Assembly: GCF_009729095.1 (NCBI RefSeq)
Contig: NZ_VTGX01000002.1
Location: forward strand, 1,302,001 to 1,366,000
Source: Mycolicibacterium sp. CBMA 247
GTDB lineage: Bacteria > Actinomycetota > Actinomycetes > Mycobacteriales > Mycobacteriaceae
DNA: 64,000 nucleotides
Direction of reading: 5' to 3'
In this document: in pieces, positions 17,667-26,935 of the stretch
Layout of the letters: the number at the start of each line of letters is the position of its first letter
Position numbering within the stretch: the stretch's first letter is position 1
Program-made: the position numbers and the translations under genes
The notes under the pieces: model-generated
The model's database searches: none
Told to the model about the DNA's origin: nothing
What the model saw: only the letters and a program-made list of their open reading frames with translations

Positions 17667-18510
17667 CGAAGCAGATCTCGGCGATCACCCGCTGCGGATA
17701 TTCGGTCAGGTCCAGCCAGGTGAATCGCAGCACCTGCCAGCCCAGCAGGGCTATTTCGTTCTGCCTGACCCGGTCGTGCTGGAAGTCCTCCTGATCACTG
17801 TGGAACGCCCAGCCGTCGGTCTCGATGGCGACCTTCTCCGAGGGGAAGGCCACGTCGATCACGTATCTGCCCAGTCGGTAATTGGCTTTCCATCCTGTGA
17901 CGCGGGCTGCTTTGAGCAGTTTGACGAGTATCCGCTCGGCTTCTGAGCGGGCGCCGTCAGCCGCGGCCTGCAGCAGTCTGCGGGCGGTCGGTGAGCCGTG
18001 TCGGCCCTTGTTGCGCAGATGTGCCCGCCAGAGGTCGCGCAGTTCGGTGTGGCGCTGCAGCGCGGAGTCCATGAGTTTGGCGCCACCGCCGCGGCGGGCG
18101 GCGGCTTCGACCACGGTCAGCGGCAGCGCGGTCACCTGCAGACCCCGGCGTTCCACGATGTCGTGGGGGTCGAGGTCACGACGGCGCAGTTTGGTGCCCG
18201 GCCGCATTTGCATGCGACTGGCACGCGGAGCGGTTGCCTCGACAATCTCCGGCGCATACTTCGTGACCCCGTGCCACCACGCGGCGGCCAAACCACTTGC
18301 GACGGCGTGGGCACCATACGACCACACGCCTGCCCGCACCCTCGCGCTGTCGGTGAACGGCCGGTCGTCGGCGAAGTAGACACCTCGGGAGCAACGTAAC
18401 CAGTGGCCCGCTCGGACGCGGTTGTCGATGACGTCCTGGGTGAGGCCTGCCTGCTTGGCCTGGGCCAGGGTGATCACGCCATCGTGGTCGCGCAGGTAGT
18501 CCTCAATCAC
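17611..18510 (-). CDS. AbiEi-like N-terminal plus DUF559 endonuclease-like protein
   Basis: 299-aa two-part protein. Residues 1-60 form a winged-helix/AbiEi-like antitoxin-type domain (DGVITLAQAKQAGLTQDVI, WLRCSRGVYF). The C-terminal part is a DUF559/Vsr-like nuclease fold with VIDVAFPSEKVAIETDGWAFH, DFQHDRVRQNEIALLGW and VLRFTW, retaining the Glu and Asp of the nuclease core. The GTG at 18510 places the start just before IEDYLRDHDG. No toxin partner is adjacent. These proteins occur as several paralogues in actinobacteria; role unknown. Confidence 0.8.
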   Translation of the reverse strand: MIEDYLRDHDGVITLAQAKQAGLTQDVIDNRVRAGHWLRCSRGVYFADDRPFTDSARVRAGVWSYGAHAVASGLAAAWWHGVTKYAPEIVEATAPRASRMQMRPGTKLRRRDLDPHDIVERRGLQVTALPLTVVEAAARRGGGAKLMDSALQRHTELRDLWRAHLRNKGRHGSPTARRLLQAAADGARSEAERILVKLLKAARVTGWKANYRLGRYVIDVAFPSEKVAIETDGWAFHSDQEDFQHDRVRQNEIALLGWQVLRFTWLDLTEYPQRVIAEICFAIECRSGDAASFRTGAGR

Positions 18511-18554
18511 GCAGTTTGGACGGAGTGCCCCCGCCAACCGGTTCCCCACCCTGC

Positions 18555-18603
18555 GATTTGTGGAGTTTTAACCGTGCCCGTGACGGCTAAGACTCCACAA
18601 ATC
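18555..18603. terminator. Large hairpin between two minus-strand genes
   Basis: Two 21-nt arms (18555-18575 and 18583-18603) match at 19 of 21 positions around a 7-nt loop. It lies 9 bp after the stop of the upstream membrane protein gene and 45 bp before the DUF559 start, so it probably terminates the former. There is no U-tract, as is usual in mycobacteria. Confidence 0.55.
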
Positions 18604-18611
18604 ACTGGTGG

Positions 18612-19235
18612 TTACTCGATGCGGCGCAGGCGCATGCCGGCAGAACGAAGTTCCAGGGCGGCCAGGCCGCGAATGGCGCGCTGATCTTGACCGCGCCAGG
18701 CGCCGACGGGGTCATCGGACACCGCGGTTAGCTTGGCCAGCGGCCGGTTGGCCAGGGCCCGCAGTGCCAGCAGCTGCTCGCCGGCGGCGGTCGAGGCCAG
18801 GGTGATCGCGGTCCACTTGCGCCGGAAGAACCGCACCCGCAGGTACAGCCAGGGCATGACGACGAACAGGATCGGTGCGGCGGCCACGGCCAGGGCCAGC
18901 ACCCAGGCCAGCCAGCTCGCCGTGCTGTCCAGATTGTGGCCGGCGCCGGCGATGTCGAGGGCTGCTTCACTGGCAGCACGCAGCGGCTTGCTCAGCGTGT
19001 CACCGACCAGGGGAACGTGATGGGTGCTGTCGCCGGCGGAGCCCAGGTTGTCAGCAACCCCGTTGGCGCCGCTCTCGACCTGTCTGCCGACCTCAGCGAT
19101 GGTGGACACCGCGGAATGCACGGCCATCCCGACCAATATCCACACCGCGGTCCACGTGATGACGGCCACGTCGCTGAACAACTGGGCCAACAAGCGGCCG
19201 GGTCTGCTGGCATAGGGCAGGTACCGCGATCTCAT
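18612..19235 (-). CDS. Conserved membrane protein (Rv0779c-like)
   Basis: 207-aa integral membrane protein with two hydrophobic segments, near residues 18-40 (DVAVITWTAVWILVGMAV) and 107-130 (LAWVLALAVAAAPILFVVMP), separated by an extracytoplasmic loop of about 65 residues. The C-terminal third is basic and cytosolic. The ATG at 19235 is preferred because an upstream start would run into the purC promoter and gene. Equivalent of Rv0779c by position; function unknown. Confidence 0.8.
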   Translation of the reverse strand: MRSRYLPYASRPGRLLAQLFSDVAVITWTAVWILVGMAVHSAVSTIAEVGRQVESGANGVADNLGSAGDSTHHVPLVGDTLSKPLRAASEAALDIAGAGHNLDSTASWLAWVLALAVAAAPILFVVMPWLYLRVRFFRRKWTAITLASTAAGEQLLALRALANRPLAKLTAVSDDPVGAWRGQDQRAIRGLAALELRSAGMRLRRIE

Positions 19236-19253
19236 GAAACCGATCCCAACACA

Positions 19254-19259
19254 TAGGCT
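19254..19259 (+). promoter_or_regulatory. -10 box of purC (leaderless)
   Basis: TAGGCT, 6 nt before the purC ATG, within the 30-bp gap to the divergent membrane protein gene. Predicts a leaderless purC message. Confidence 0.6.
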
Positions 19260-19265
19260 GGCCCA

Positions 19266-20153
19266 ATGCGCCCCGCTCTGTCCGACTACCAGCACCTGGC
19301 CAGCGGCAAAGTCCGCGAGTTGTACCGCATCGACGATGACCACCTGCTCTTCGTGGCGACCGACCGCATCTCGGCTTACGACTACGTCCTCGACTCACAG
19401 ATCCCGGACAAGGGCCGGATCCTGACCGCGATGAGCGTGTTCTTCTTCGACCTGGTGAGCGCGCCCAATCACCTGGCCGGGCCGCCCGACGACGAGCGCA
19501 TCCCCGCCGAGGTGCTGGGCCGCGCGCTGGTGGTGCGGCGGCTGAAGATGCTGCCGGCGGAGTGCGTGGCCCGCGGTTATCTGACCGGGTCCGGGCTGAT
19601 CGACTACCAGGCGTCGGGTTCGGTGTGTGGGATCCCGCTGCCGCCGGGTCTGGGGGAGGCGAGCAAGTTCGACGAGCCGCTGTTCACCCCGGCCACCAAG
19701 GCCGATATCGGCGAGCACGACGAGAACATCTCGTTCAACCAGGTGATCGACCTGGTCGGGCCGGTGCTGGCCAACCAGTTGAAGGCACGCACGCTGCAGA
19801 CCTACCTGCAGGGTGCGGACCACGCGTTGACCAAGGGCATCATCATCGCCGACACCAAATTCGAGTTCGGTGTCGATCAGAACGGCAACGTGGTGCTGGC
19901 CGACGAGGTGTTCACCCCCGATTCGTCCCGGTACTGGCGCGCCGAGACCTATCAGCAGGGCGCGGTCCAGGACAGCTTCGACAAGCAGTTCGTCCGTAAC
20001 TGGCTGACGGGGCCGGACTCCGGCTGGGACCGGCACGGCGACACCCCGCCGCCGCCGTTGCCCGATGACATCGTGGCCGCCACCCGCGACCGCTACATCG
20101 AGGCATACGAACGGATTTCGGGACTGCGGTTCGACGATTGGATCGGTGCATGA
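19266..20153 (+). CDS. purC: SAICAR synthetase
   Basis: 295-aa phosphoribosylaminoimidazole-succinocarboxamide synthase, which couples CAIR and aspartate with ATP. Motifs include [21 protein letters not shown] near the N-terminus, [18 protein letters not shown] and [12 protein letters not shown]. Its stop codon overlaps the ATG of the oligopeptidase gene (ATGA). Equivalent of Rv0780. Confidence 0.97.
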   Translation: MRPALSDYQHLASGKVRELYRIDDDHLLFVATDRISAYDYVLDSQIPDKGRILTAMSVFFFDLVSAPNHLAGPPDDERIPAEVLGRALVVRRLKMLPAECVARGYLTGSGLIDYQASGSVCGIPLPPGLGEASKFDEPLFTPATKADIGEHDENISFNQVIDLVGPVLANQLKARTLQTYLQGADHALTKGIIIADTKFEFGVDQNGNVVLADEVFTPDSSRYWRAETYQQGAVQDSFDKQFVRNWLTGPDSGWDRHGDTPPPPLPDDIVAATRDRYIEAYERISGLRFDDWIGA

Positions 20154-22300
20154 ATCAACCTGTGAAGCCGCCCACCGCCAAACGCGGCAACCATCGCCGC
20201 GAGCATCACGGTGATGTGTTCATCGACCCCTACGAGTGGTTGCGCGACAAGGACGATCCCGAGGTGATCGCGCACCTGGAGGCCGAGAACGCCTACACCG
20301 AGGACGCCACAGCTCATCTGGAGCCGTTGCGGCAGAAGATCTTCGACGAGATAAAAGCCCGGACCAAGGAAACCGACCTGTCGGTGCCGATGCGCCGTGC
20401 CGGCTGGTGGTACTACGCGCGCAGCTTCGAGGGCAAGCAGTACGCGGTGCACTGCCGGTGTCCGATCGGCGATCCCGACGACTGGACGCCGCCTGCGCTC
20501 GACGAGGGCACCGAGATTCCCGGTGAGCAGGTGCTGCTCGACGAGAACGTCGAGGCCGACGGCCACGAGTACTTCGCGCTCGGCGCGGCCACGGTGAGCC
20601 TGGACAGCAACATCCTGGCCTTCTCGGTCGACGTCAAGGGCGACGAGCGATACACCTTGAAATTCAAGGATTTACGTACCGGCGAGCTCTACGACGACAC
20701 GATCACCGGGATCGGTGCCGGCGGCACCTGGGCGGCCGACAGCCGCACCCTGTACTACACCACGGTCGACGAGGCGTGGCGGCCCGACACTGTGTGGCGG
20801 CACCGGCTGGCTTCCGGTCTGCCCGCCGAGAAGGTGTATCACGAACCCGACGAACGGTTCTGGGTCGGCATCGGGCGCAGCCGCAGCGACAAGTACCTGT
20901 TCGTCGCATCGGGCAGCGCGGTCACCACCGAGGTTCGCTACATCGATGCCAGCGATCCGACGGCCGAGTTCACCACGGTGTGGGAGCGGCGGGATCTGGT
21001 GGAGTACTCCGTCGAGCACGCCGTGGTCGGGGGCCAGGACCGGTTCCTGATCCTGCACAACGACGGTGCCGAGAACTTCATGCTGGTCGATGCTCCGGTC
21101 AGCGACCCCAGTGATTTCCGCACCCTGATCGAACACCGGCCGGATGTGCGGCTGGACGGCGTCGATGCGTTCGACGGATTCCTGGTGATCAGTTACCGCA
21201 GTGAGGCATTGCCGAAGATGGCACTGTGGCCGATCAACGCCGACGGCGGCTACGGCCGGCGCGAGGAGTTGACGTTCGATTCCGAACTGACCGCGGCGGG
21301 GATGGGCGGGAACCCGAACTGGTCCGCGCCGAAGTTGCGGATCGGCGCCACCTCGTTCATCACCCCGGCCCGGGTCTATGACCTCGATCTGGCGACTGGG
21401 GAGCGCACCCTGCTGCGTGAGCAACCGGTGTTGGGCGGCTACCGGCCGGAAGACTATGTGGAGCGCCGGGATTGGGCGACCGCCCCCGATGGGGCGCGGG
21501 TTCCGATCTCGATCATCCACCGGGCCGGGCTGCAGTTCCCGGCGCCGGCGCTGCTCTACGGTTACGGCGCCTACGAGTCGTGTGAGGATCCGCGGTTCTC
21601 AATTGCCCGGTTGTCCTTGTTGGACCGGGGCATGGTGTTCGTGATCGCGCATGTGCGCGGCGGCGGCGAGTTGGGCCGGCCGTGGTACGAGCACGGAAAG
21701 CTGCTGGAGAAGACCAACACCTTCACCGATTTCATCGCGGCGGCACGCCATCTCATCGAGGGCGGGTTGACCCGACCGCAGAATCTGGTGGCCCTCGGTG
21801 GTAGCGCCGGTGGATTGTTGATGGGTGCGGTGGCCAATATGGCTCCGGAACTGTTCGCGGGGATTCTGGCCCAGGTTCCGTTCGTCGATGCCCTGACGAC
21901 GATCCTGGACCCGTCGTTGCCGCTGACCGTGACCGAGTGGGACGAGTGGGGAAATCCGCTGGATGATCCCGAGGTGTACCGATACATGAAGTCCTACACG
22001 CCTTATGAGAACGTGGCGGCGCAGGACTATCCGGCGATCCTGGCGATGACCTCGCTCAACGACACCCGGGTGTACTACGTCGAACCGGCCAAATGGGTTG
22101 CCGCACTGCGCCACACGAAGACCGATGGTCATCCGGTGTTGCTCAAGACGGAGATGGTGGCCGGCCATGGCGGTCTCTCCGGACGTTACGAGCGGTGGAA
22201 GGAAGCCGCGTTCCAGTACTCGTGGCTGCTAGCTGCCGCCGACCGCGACAACTACGGCAGCGGCCAGGTAGGCAGCCTCTTCGGCGGTCCGGACGCTTAA
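20150..22300 (+). CDS. ptrB: Oligopeptidase B (protease II)
   Basis: 716-aa prolyl-oligopeptidase-family serine peptidase that cleaves peptides after basic residues in the cytosol. The N-terminal beta-propeller begins [12 protein letters not shown]. The catalytic domain shows [22 protein letters not shown], the nucleophile GGSAGG (Ser552), the Asp in SLNDTRV (Asp638) and the His in GHGG (His673). It is coupled to purC by overlap. It is one intact frame here, whereas M. tuberculosis carries it as two parts (Rv0781/Rv0782) as I recall. The last 72 bp overlap the convergent DoxX gene. Confidence 0.93.
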   Translation: MNQPVKPPTAKRGNHRREHHGDVFIDPYEWLRDKDDPEVIAHLEAENAYTEDATAHLEPLRQKIFDEIKARTKETDLSVPMRRAGWWYYARSFEGKQYAVHCRCPIGDPDDWTPPALDEGTEIPGEQVLLDENVEADGHEYFALGAATVSLDSNILAFSVDVKGDERYTLKFKDLRTGELYDDTITGIGAGGTWAADSRTLYYTTVDEAWRPDTVWRHRLASGLPAEKVYHEPDERFWVGIGRSRSDKYLFVASGSAVTTEVRYIDASDPTAEFTTVWERRDLVEYSVEHAVVGGQDRFLILHNDGAENFMLVDAPVSDPSDFRTLIEHRPDVRLDGVDAFDGFLVISYRSEALPKMALWPINADGGYGRREELTFDSELTAAGMGGNPNWSAPKLRIGATSFITPARVYDLDLATGERTLLREQPVLGGYRPEDYVERRDWATAPDGARVPISIIHRAGLQFPAPALLYGYGAYESCEDPRFSIARLSLLDRGMVFVIAHVRGGGELGRPWYEHGKLLEKTNTFTDFIAAARHLIEGGLTRPQNLVALGGSAGGLLMGAVANMAPELFAGILAQVPFVDALTTILDPSLPLTVTEWDEWGNPLDDPEVYRYMKSYTPYENVAAQDYPAILAMTSLNDTRVYYVEPAKWVAALRHTKTDGHPVLLKTEMVAGHGGLSGRYERWKEAAFQYSWLLAAADRDNYGSGQVGSLFGGPDA

Positions 22301-22675
22301 CCGCGAGGTCATCGACTTCGGTGGGTTCGGCATCCGGGCGGCATGGACGTTGGCCGGGAACATCGCCAGCATGAGCAGGAACAGGCAGACCGCGGCGGCC
22401 GAGCGGGTGGGCGGATAGAGCAGGCCTGCGGCACCGGCCAGTTCCAGCATGCCGGTGACGGTCACCAGGATGCCCGGCGCGGGTAGGGCCGGCGGCACGA
22501 TGGCGATCATGTCGCGCCGCAACGGATTGACGAAGTGCGCGACGCCGGTCATGAGGAACATCGCGGCCAGCCCGACCGCGATTGCCCTGGGCCAACTGCC
22601 GAGGTAGTCCACGCCCAACAGGCCGATCACCCGGGCCGCTGCGCTGCCCAGAATCAGAGTCAGAAAGACAGCCAT
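22229..22675 (-). CDS. DoxX-family membrane protein
   Basis: 148-aa protein with about four hydrophobic segments (AVFLTLILGSAAARVIGLLG, AIAVGLAAMFLMTGVAHF, GILVTVTGMLELAGAAGLLY, AAAVCLFLLMLAMFPANVHAA order) and the DoxX-like GVAHFVNPLRRDMIAIVPP motif. Its 3' end overlaps ptrB by 72 bp on the opposite strand. It is divergent from a TetR gene and shares its palindromic promoter, so it is probably that regulator's target. DoxX-type proteins are linked to redox and thiol homeostasis; exact role unknown. Confidence 0.82.
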   Translation of the reverse strand: MAVFLTLILGSAAARVIGLLGVDYLGSWPRAIAVGLAAMFLMTGVAHFVNPLRRDMIAIVPPALPAPGILVTVTGMLELAGAAGLLYPPTRSAAAVCLFLLMLAMFPANVHAARMPNPPKSMTSRLSVRTAEEAAYLAAAVVVAVGGS

Positions 22676-22690
22676 CGCAAGCTCCGATCT

Positions 22691-22736
22691 TGTCAGTGTC
22701 TAGATCAACACGCTACGCTCTATCTAGGCGCTGTCA
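22691..22736. promoter_or_regulatory. Putative TetR operator in DoxX/TetR divergent promoter
   Basis: Two 15-bp inverted arms, TGTCAGTGTCTAGAT (22691-22705) and ATCTAGGCGCTGTCA (22722-22736), match at 12 of 15 positions with a 16-bp spacer. They lie centrally in the 77-bp gap between the DoxX start and the TetR start. Assignment to this TetR is inferred from position. Confidence 0.6.
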
Positions 22737-22752
22737 AGATGGGCGGATTAGG

Positions 22753-23316
22753 ATGGCCCGCATGGGCTATCACCACGGCGACCTCAAGGCCGTGATCCTC
22801 GGGCAAGCCGCCTCGCTGGTTGCCGAGCGGGGCGCCGACGGCATCTCGCTGCGCGAACTCGCGCGTGCCGCAGGCGTCTCACACGCGGCCCCCGCGCACC
22901 ACTTCACCGACCGGCGCGGGTTGTTCACCGCACTGGCCACCGAGGGCTTTCAGCTTCTCGCCGCGGCGCTGACCGAGGCCAGACCCCAATTCATCGACGC
23001 CGCCAAGGCCTACGTGCGCTTCGCCCTCGACCACCCCGGCCACTACGAGGTGATGTTCGACAAATCGCTCTACGACGACACCGACGCCGACCTGGTCGCG
23101 GCTGCGTCTGCGGCCGGCGCCGAACTCAACCGTGGCGTCGGCACCCTGGCCGACCCGAAGGCCGCCGCTGATCCAGAGGGAGCCGCACTCGCCGCATGGT
23201 CGCTGGTGCATGGCTTTTCGACGTTGTGGCTCAACGACGCGATCGACACCGCGGGCGACCCGATCGCCAAGGTGGAGCGGCTGGCCGCGATTCTGTTCGA
23301 TGCCCGGGTCCGGTAG
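22753..23316 (+). CDS. TetR-family transcriptional regulator
   Basis: 187-aa TetR regulator beginning ARMGYHHGDLKAVILGQA, with a helix-turn-helix around SLRELARAAGVSHAAPAHHF and a TetR_C ligand domain (FDKSLYDDTDADL). ATG at 22753 is used; 22762 is an alternative. It is divergent from the DoxX gene and followed after 10 bp by the glutathione peroxidase gene, so both may belong to a redox-responsive unit. Confidence 0.88.
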   Translation: MARMGYHHGDLKAVILGQAASLVAERGADGISLRELARAAGVSHAAPAHHFTDRRGLFTALATEGFQLLAAALTEARPQFIDAAKAYVRFALDHPGHYEVMFDKSLYDDTDADLVAAASAAGAELNRGVGTLADPKAAADPEGAALAAWSLVHGFSTLWLNDAIDTAGDPIAKVERLAAILFDARVR

Positions 23317-23326
23317 CGTCGCCCCG

Positions 23327-23815
23327 ATGAGCCTCAACGAGATTCCGCTGACCACCCTCGATGGCAAGCAGACGACGTTGGCCGAGTTGGCAACCGGTGC
23401 AGCCCTGGTGGTCAACGTGGCCTCCAAATGCGGGTTGACGCCGCAGTACAGCGCCTTGGAGAAGCTCGCACAGGACTACGCTGCGCGGGGGCTGACCGTC
23501 GTCGGCATCCCGTGCAACCAGTTCATGGGCCAGGAGCCGGGCAGCGCCGAGGAGATCCAGACGTTCTGCTCCGGCACCTACGGTGTGACGTTCCCGTTGC
23601 TGGCCAAGACCGATGTCAACGGCACCGACCGCCACCCGCTCTACACCGAGCTGACCCAGGCCGCCGACGCCGCCGGGGAGGCCGGGGACATCCAGTGGAA
23701 TTTCGAGAAGTTTCTGCTCGCCCCCGGCGGGACGGTGGTCAACCGGTTCCGTCCCAGCACCGAACCAGACGCGCCCGAGGTGATCGCGGCCATCGAGGCG
23801 GTCTTGCCGGCCTGA
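23327..23815 (+). CDS. Glutathione peroxidase-family thiol peroxidase
   Basis: 162-aa non-selenium GPx. The peroxidatic cysteine is Cys35 in NVASKCGLTPQY; the GPx motifs GIPCNQFMGQEPG and WNFEKFL supply the Gln and Trp of the active site. A further Cys in TFCSGTYGVTFPL could act as resolving cysteine, so reduction by thioredoxin is likelier than by glutathione, which mycobacteria lack. The ATG at 23327 follows the TetR stop by 10 bp; the frame is open upstream within the TetR gene but this is an overlap. Confidence 0.92.
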   Translation: MSLNEIPLTTLDGKQTTLAELATGAALVVNVASKCGLTPQYSALEKLAQDYAARGLTVVGIPCNQFMGQEPGSAEEIQTFCSGTYGVTFPLLAKTDVNGTDRHPLYTELTQAADAAGEAGDIQWNFEKFLLAPGGTVVNRFRPSTEPDAPEVIAAIEAVLPA

Positions 23816-23895
23816 TCGCAGGGTCTAGCCCAATGGACACCCGGCGTCAGAGTGTTCGACACCGTCCCGACATGTGACGTTGCCACACTGGCATC

Positions 23896-24600
23896 GTGAC
23901 CGGACAACTCATCGTCTCGATATCGCAGATCAGCGATGCAACGCTGGGCGATGTCGAGTCGTTCTGCGCCGAGCTCGACGCCCGTGGTGTGCCCGCCTCG
24001 TTGATGGTGGCGCCGCGGCTCAAGGGCGGCTACCGGTTGGATCGTGACGCCGTGACCGTGGAATGGCTGGCCCGTCGGCGCAGCGGCGGCGACGCCGTCG
24101 TGCTGCACGGCTACGACGAGGCCGCGACCAAGAAGCGTCGCGGTGAGTTCGCATCTTTGCCGGCCCATGAGGCCAATCTGCGGCTGATGGGCGCCGACCG
24201 GGTGCTCGAACACTTGGGCCTGCGTACCAGGTTGTTTGCCGCTCCCGGCTGGACCGTATCCCAGGGCACCGTCACCGCCTTGCCGCGCAACGGTTTTCGC
24301 CTGCTGGCCGAACTCAACGGCATCACCGACCTGGTTCGGCAGACCACGACGCGGGCCCGGGTGGTGGGAATCGGGGAGGGGTTCCTGTCCGAGCCGTGGT
24401 GGTGCCGCACCGTGGTGCTCGCGGCTGAACGCACCGCGCGTCGCGAGGGCATGGTGCGGGTGGCGGTCGCCGCGCGGCACCTGCGCAGGCCAGGCCCGCG
24501 TCAAGCCATGCTCGACGCGATCGATCTGGCTTTGCTGCACCGCTGCGTGCCCACGGTTTACCAGTGGCGAGGATATTCGGTACTGACCGAGGCCGCCTGA
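23896..24600 (+). CDS. DUF2334 polysaccharide deacetylase-like protein
   Basis: 234-aa protein, GTG start, of the DUF2334 branch of carbohydrate esterase/deacetylase folds. Supporting segments are SISQISDATLGDVESFCAEL, VVLHGYDEA (in place of the canonical HG metal motif), FAAPGWTVSQGT and the C-terminal TVYQWRGY. No signal peptide is visible, so a cytosolic substrate is likely. Equivalent of Rv0784 by position (recall). Catalytic competence uncertain. Confidence 0.75.
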   Translation: MTGQLIVSISQISDATLGDVESFCAELDARGVPASLMVAPRLKGGYRLDRDAVTVEWLARRRSGGDAVVLHGYDEAATKKRRGEFASLPAHEANLRLMGADRVLEHLGLRTRLFAAPGWTVSQGTVTALPRNGFRLLAELNGITDLVRQTTTRARVVGIGEGFLSEPWWCRTVVLAAERTARREGMVRVAVAARHLRRPGPRQAMLDAIDLALLHRCVPTVYQWRGYSVLTEAA

Positions 24601-24621
24601 CTAGCGCTAGTCTTGCGTCTC

Positions 24622-26265
24622 ATGGCAGACGCCGATGTCATCGTGGTGGGGGCGGGTCTCGCCGGATTGGTCGCCGCATGCGAACTGGTCGAGCGCGGGC
24701 ACCAAGTGCTCGTTGTGGACCAGGAGAATGCCGCCAACCTGGGTGGCCAGGCATTCTGGTCGTTCGGCGGGCTGTTCTTCGTCGACAGTCCCGAACAACG
24801 CAGGCTCGGCATTCGCGACAGCCAGGAGCTGGCCCTGCAGGACTGGCTGGGCACCGCGGGCTTCGACCGGCCCGAGGATCACTGGCCCCGCGAGTGGGCG
24901 CACGCGTACGTCGATTTCGCCGCCGGGGAGAAACGCAGTTGGTTGCGGGCCCGGGGTTTGCAGACCTTCCCCTTGGTCGGGTGGGCCGAGCGAGGCGGTT
25001 ACGGTGCGCTGGGGCATGGCAATTCGGTGCCACGTTTCCACATCACCTGGGGAACCGGGCCGGCGATCGTCGACGTCTTCGCCCGCCGTTTGCTGGATGA
25101 GTCCAGGGTGCGGTTCGCGCATCGCCACCGCGTTGATGAACTCATCGTCTCCGAGGGCGCCGTCGTCGGGGTCCGGGGTTCGGTGCTGGAGCCCTCGGAC
25201 GCCCCGCGTGGTGCGCCGTCATCACGAAACATCATCGGAGACTTCGAGTTCCGCGCATCCGCGGTGATCGTGGCCAGCGGCGGGATCGGTGGCAACCATG
25301 ATCTGGTGCGCAAGAACTGGCCGGCTCGCATGGGTCGGGTTCCCGGGCAATTGCTCAGCGGCGTACCCGCACACGTCGACGGTCGCATGATCGGCATCTC
25401 CGAGGACGCCGGTGCGCACGTCATCAACAGCGACCGGATGTGGCACTACACCGAGGGCATCACCAACTACGATCCGATCTGGCCAGATCACGGGATCCGA
25501 ATCCTGCCGGGACCGTCGTCATTGTGGTTGGACGCCAACGGGAAACGGCTGCCCGGCCCGTTGTATCCCGGCTTCGACACCCTCGGCACGCTCGAATACA
25601 TCTGCCGCACCGGGCAGGACTACACCTGGTTCATCCTCAACGCGCGCATCATCGCGAAGGAGTTCGCGTTGTCCGGCCAGGAGCAGAACCCCGACCTCAC
25701 GTCGCGCAGCGTGCGTGACGTGCTGGCACGGGTCCGCCCCGGCGCTCCGGCCCCCGTGCAGGCCTTCGTCGACCGTGGCGTCGACTTCGTCAGCGCGCAC
25801 TCGCTTCGCGAACTGGTCACCGCGATGAACGGCGTGCCGGACGTGGCCGAACTCGACTACGCCACGGTCGCCGCCGAGGTCACCGCGCGAGACCGCGAGG
25901 TGATCAACAAATTCACCAAGGACGGGCAGATCACCGCGATCCGGGCGGCCCGCGGCTACCTCGGCGACCGGTTCAGCCGCGTCGTCGCCCCGCATCGACT
26001 CACCGACCCGAAGGCCGGTCCGCTGATCGCCGTCAAACTGCACATCCTTACCCGAAAGTCATTGGGCGGGCTGGAAACCGATCTCAGCTCCCGGGTATTC
26101 AAGGCTGACGGTGCCGTATTCGCCGGCCTGTATGCCGCAGGCGAGGCGGCCGGGTTCGGCGGGGGCGGGGTGCACGGCTACCGATCTCTGGAAGGCACCT
26201 TCCTGGGCGGCTGCATCTTCTCCGGCCGGGCGGCCGGGCGGGGTGCTGCGGGCGATATCGCCTAG
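24622..26265 (+). CDS. FAD-dependent dehydrogenase (KstD/fumarate-reductase-like)
   Basis: 547-aa flavoprotein. The N-terminal dinucleotide motif is VIVVGAGLAGLVAACELVERGH, followed by GGQAFWSFGG; the central part has SAVIVASGGIGGNHDLVRKNWP, and the C-terminal FAD site reads LYAAGEAAGFGGGGVHGYRSLEGTFLGGC. This is the 3-ketosteroid-dehydrogenase/fumarate-reductase flavoprotein group. ATG at 24622 is 8 nt behind TAGTCT (24608-24613), suggesting a leaderless transcript. Equivalent of Rv0785 by position (recall). Substrate unknown; a steroid-like or quinone acceptor reaction is possible. Confidence 0.9.
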   Translation: MADADVIVVGAGLAGLVAACELVERGHQVLVVDQENAANLGGQAFWSFGGLFFVDSPEQRRLGIRDSQELALQDWLGTAGFDRPEDHWPREWAHAYVDFAAGEKRSWLRARGLQTFPLVGWAERGGYGALGHGNSVPRFHITWGTGPAIVDVFARRLLDESRVRFAHRHRVDELIVSEGAVVGVRGSVLEPSDAPRGAPSSRNIIGDFEFRASAVIVASGGIGGNHDLVRKNWPARMGRVPGQLLSGVPAHVDGRMIGISEDAGAHVINSDRMWHYTEGITNYDPIWPDHGIRILPGPSSLWLDANGKRLPGPLYPGFDTLGTLEYICRTGQDYTWFILNARIIAKEFALSGQEQNPDLTSRSVRDVLARVRPGAPAPVQAFVDRGVDFVSAHSLRELVTAMNGVPDVAELDYATVAAEVTARDREVINKFTKDGQITAIRAARGYLGDRFSRVVAPHRLTDPKAGPLIAVKLHILTRKSLGGLETDLSSRVFKADGAVFAGLYAAGEAAGFGGGGVHGYRSLEGTFLGGCIFSGRAAGRGAAGDIA

Positions 26266-26277
26266 CCGACTCGCCGG

Positions 26278-26916
26278 CTAGAAATCGGTGCCGTTCTCTT
26301 CGGTGAGCACCTGGAAATCGGTATTGGTCATCTCGGCCAGCCGCCCGTAATAGATGCCGCGCGCACCTGGCTCGATGATGCCTTGGTGGATCGGCACCGC
26401 CCGGGTCGGGGCGACCGCGCGCAGGAAGTCCACTGCCTCTGAGATTTTCATCCACGGAGCGGCCGCCGGGGTGGCCAGCACGTCGACCGGCTCGCCGGGG
26501 ACGAACAGTGCATCACCCGGATGCATGAGCCGGGCGGGATGCTCGTCGTCGCCCAGAAGATACGAAATGTTGTCGATCACAGGGATTTCCGGGTGGATCA
26601 CGGCGTGCTTACCGCCGGTGCCCCGCACATTGAGCGAGCCGACCCGGAACTCGTCACCGGGGTGCACCGCCTGCCATGGCTCGCCCAACTGGGCGGCGGT
26701 CTGCGGGTCTGCGTAGAGCGCTGCCTGCGGGTTGGCCTCGATCAGCGCGGGCAGCCGGGCGGTGTCGGCATGGTCGGGGTGCTGGTGGGTGATCAGAATG
26801 GCGGACAAGCCGGTGATGCCTTCGAAACCGTGCGAGAAGTTGCCCGGGTCGAACAGCACGGTGGTGTCCGAAATGCTGGCCAGTAGGCACGAATGTCCGA
26901 AATGCGTGAGTTGCAT
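26278..26916 (-). CDS. Metallo-beta-lactamase-fold hydrolase
   Basis: 212-aa UlaG-like metal-dependent hydrolase beginning MQLTHFGHSCLLAS. The metal motif HQHPDHAD (HxHxDH) supplies the di-metal ligands, and further His residues occur in GGKHAVIHPEIP and MHPGDALF. The ATG at 26916 gives the family N-terminus, although the frame is open for another 120 codons upstream across a divergent gene. It is convergent with the FAD dehydrogenase gene. Equivalent of Rv0786c by position. Confidence 0.88.
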   Translation of the reverse strand: MQLTHFGHSCLLASISDTTVLFDPGNFSHGFEGITGLSAILITHQHPDHADTARLPALIEANPQAALYADPQTAAQLGEPWQAVHPGDEFRVGSLNVRGTGGKHAVIHPEIPVIDNISYLLGDDEHPARLMHPGDALFVPGEPVDVLATPAAAPWMKISEAVDFLRAVAPTRAVPIHQGIIEPGARGIYYGRLAEMTNTDFQVLTEENGTDF

Positions 26917-26935
26917 ACCTATATTGTGGCGCTCG

